Assembly: GCF_007655135.1 (NCBI RefSeq)
Contig: NC_045128.1
Location: forward strand, 40,685,885-40,749,884
Direction of reading: 5' to 3'
Source: Punica granatum
Taxonomy: Eukaryota; Streptophyta; Magnoliopsida; Myrtales; Lythraceae
Length of the DNA: 64,000 bases
Part shown: piece by piece, positions 62,234 to 64,000 of the stretch
How the letters are laid out: each line of letters begins with the position of its first letter
Numbering within the stretch: position 1 is the first letter of the stretch
Translations under genes and position numbers: made by a program
The notes under the pieces: model-generated
The model's input: only the letters and a program-made list of their open reading frames with translations
The model's database searches: none
Told to the model about the DNA's origin: nothing

Positions 62234-63924
62234 ATGGAGGAATTTCTTGACTCGCCCGGGAAAGAAGAGGGAGAGATGACAATGCCCTTGTGGAGGATGC
62301 TTGTGGAGAAGGACTGGGACCTCTTGCAGTCCATCCACCCTAGGAACATGGACATGAGAGGCACCAAGATGCTCAAAGACCTCCTCGTTGAGAGCGGCCC
62401 CGCCCTCATTGCAATGAAGGGCCTTCCGCGCACTGGCAAGACCTTCTGTGCATCCGATATAGCCAGCGGCCTCAGATGCGCAAACCTGAACTTTGACGAT
62501 GTCCGAACCTGCACCCAACAGACTCACCAGCAGCACCTGCTCTTCTCAGCTGAACCCAAGCTAGAATCCGCATCAGCCCACAACGACGACCTGGATGAGC
62601 TGTCGTACCGAGCCCTCTCGACCCAACTGCTTCTCGGCCATGATGTAGTGGTTGACAGCCCCCTCGCGAGCCCTGCAGTAAGTAGCGAGCTGCTAGACCT
62701 TGCTGTTTCTAATAATGTCCCACTCATCATCGTCGAGTGCACAGTGTTTAGCAAGTCTACATGGGGTAAGTTAATGGCACAAAATCCTAAAAACAAACCT
62801 GATTTATCGTATTTTTCCAGTAACCTTGAGGTCGGGAACCTTATGCAGGCGGCCAGCAATATTTTGATGGTGAGGACAACAACATCCCCAGGCTGCTCAT
62901 AAACACAGCACAGGACCGCTTCGATACAGATGGCTTGAACGAAGTCATACTGAAATTCATCTTGCTCTACAAGCAGAATATTGGAGCCAATTGCAAGGTC
63001 ACTGCCTCTTCAGCCAATGAATCGGGAAGAGAGGGAGGGAAGCTGAAGCGGCATTTTAGCGATTGCCAGCCACTGGTTTTCGTCCCTGAAGGAAGTAATA
63101 ATGATAAGGATGCCCCCGCTGCTGCAGCTTCCAGTTGCAGAATATGCCTTCAACCAATCACAGGATCATCATACAACTGCCCTCAATGTGGTTTCGGTGC
63201 ACACCAGTCATGTATCGACCTGCCCCAGTACACAAGATTTCCTCTCCACATTCACCCACTCGGGCTCTACGTGCTGTCCTATTCCAATGACTCCGAAGAA
63301 GACATCAACTGTATTGTTTGCAATAGTGCCAAAAGCGGACCAATCTACAGATGCTGGCAGTGCTACGGGGTCTTTGTCCACCACAAATGCGCCCAGTTAT
63401 CCCATGAGCTGAAGCATCCATGCCATGAGCATCCCCTGAAGCTAGATGCCTACGACTTGTTCCCCTCAAGAAACCAATTCACATGCCGTGCTTGTGGTCA
63501 CAAAGGAGGCAAAATCTCTTATGGTTGTTCGGCCTGTAAACTCAAGCTCCATTTGACTTGTGCATTGGACTTGCCACACGAGGTTGAGTATAAATGCGCC
63601 CAGCGCCATCCCCTTGTTCTTGCCTCTCCTCCTAAAGATAATAAATATGATGAGTATTACTGTGATGTCTGTGAGGAAGAGAGGCACGGGGACTACTGGA
63701 TTTATTACTGTGCCAGCTGCGAGTTTCATGCTCACCTGAACTGTGTGAATCCCGAGATTCAGGCTTACGACATGGCAAAGGCTGATAACTCCCCTTATAG
63801 TACATCTGATGGAGAGTTCGAGCATAGGTCTGATGATGATGATGATAAGCATTGGTCTGATCATGATCTTGATGAACATGATGATGATTATTTGCTGCAG
63901 AATGATGATGATGATAGTGAATAA
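62234..63924 (+). CDS. P-loop kinase-like domain fused to four DC1 domains, acidic tail
   Basis: Exons 62,234-62,765 and 62,849-63,924 give 535 residues. The frame changes between the two parts; a GT (GTAAGTT) to AG (TTATGCAG) intron of 83 bp restores it and yields KSTWGGQQYFDGEDNN, which aligns with the same region of the gene at 59,244. A frameshift is the alternative. Walker A is GLPRTGKT (63-70, Lys69). LNFDDVRTC, VVVDSPLASPAVS and LIIVECTVFSKSTW match the positions seen in the shorter paralogue. Four DC1 domains follow, at about 246-299, 311-358, 367-418 and 430-477, for example CHEHPLKL..CRACGHKGGKISYGC. The tail (about 495-535) is rich in Asp, Glu and His (EHRSDDDDDKHWSDHDLDEH). The sequences and lengths differ strongly between the two paralogues, so the duplication is old. 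Confidence 0.85.
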
Positions 63925-64000
63925 AAATAACAAAAGGGGTGGCTTTGAGAAGCATGAAGTGACTACCGAATCCTGAAGGATTTCCTTCGAGTTCAAGCCA
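63925..64000. other. 3' flank at the window end
   Basis: A short non-coding stretch, probably the 3' UTR of the preceding gene. Confidence 0.5.

Noticed and set aside
63466..63996. Isoleucine- or histidine-rich minus-strand proteins
   Set aside because: They are antisense shadows of the DC1 domains and the GAT-coded tail.

Overview
This is nuclear DNA of a flowering plant. It shows spliced genes with GT..AG introns, plastid- and ER-targeted proteins, a photosystem II subunit gene, AT-rich intergenic DNA and several kinds of plant transposon. The protein families point to a eudicot; I cannot name the species from sequence alone.

Positions 1-35,900 hold a plus-strand tandem array of wall-associated receptor kinase (WAK) genes. 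All share one structure: exon 1 encodes the signal peptide and cysteine-rich galacturonan-binding ectodomain, exon 2 one calcium-binding EGF repeat, and exon 3 the transmembrane helix plus an RD-type Ser/Thr kinase. Both introns are phase 1. The array contains a 5'-cut gene (1-2,784), two heavily damaged copies (3,178-4,267 and 9,109-12,584), two copies with one in-frame stop each (13,075-20,765 and 21,775-24,350), one with a single-base homopolymer frameshift (29,105-31,897) and one intact gene (32,588-35,836). The first part is a segmental duplication: about 560-8,868 matches about 10,930-16,260. One copy carries a 2.7 kb retroelement-like insertion whose empty site survives in the other copy.

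Positions 36,600-46,500 are a conserved single-copy island. It holds PsbP (minus strand), a reticulon-like (RTNLB) gene diverging from it across a G-box-rich promoter, a foldback DNA transposon, and a seven-exon P-class pentatricopeptide repeat gene.

Positions 46,600-56,500 hold decayed WAK copies on the minus strand, their duplicated 3' flanks, and a broken kelch-like gene.

Positions 56,600-63,924 hold a second tandem family in which an N-terminal P-loop kinase-like domain is fused to C-terminal zinc-binding DC1 domains. There are two complete genes (371 and 535 residues), a truncated copy, and three copies of one promoter. This is the least familiar gene type in the window. The WAK array would sense pectin or oligogalacturonides at the cell wall, and DC1 proteins are often linked to stress signalling, but nothing in the sequence ties the two families together.
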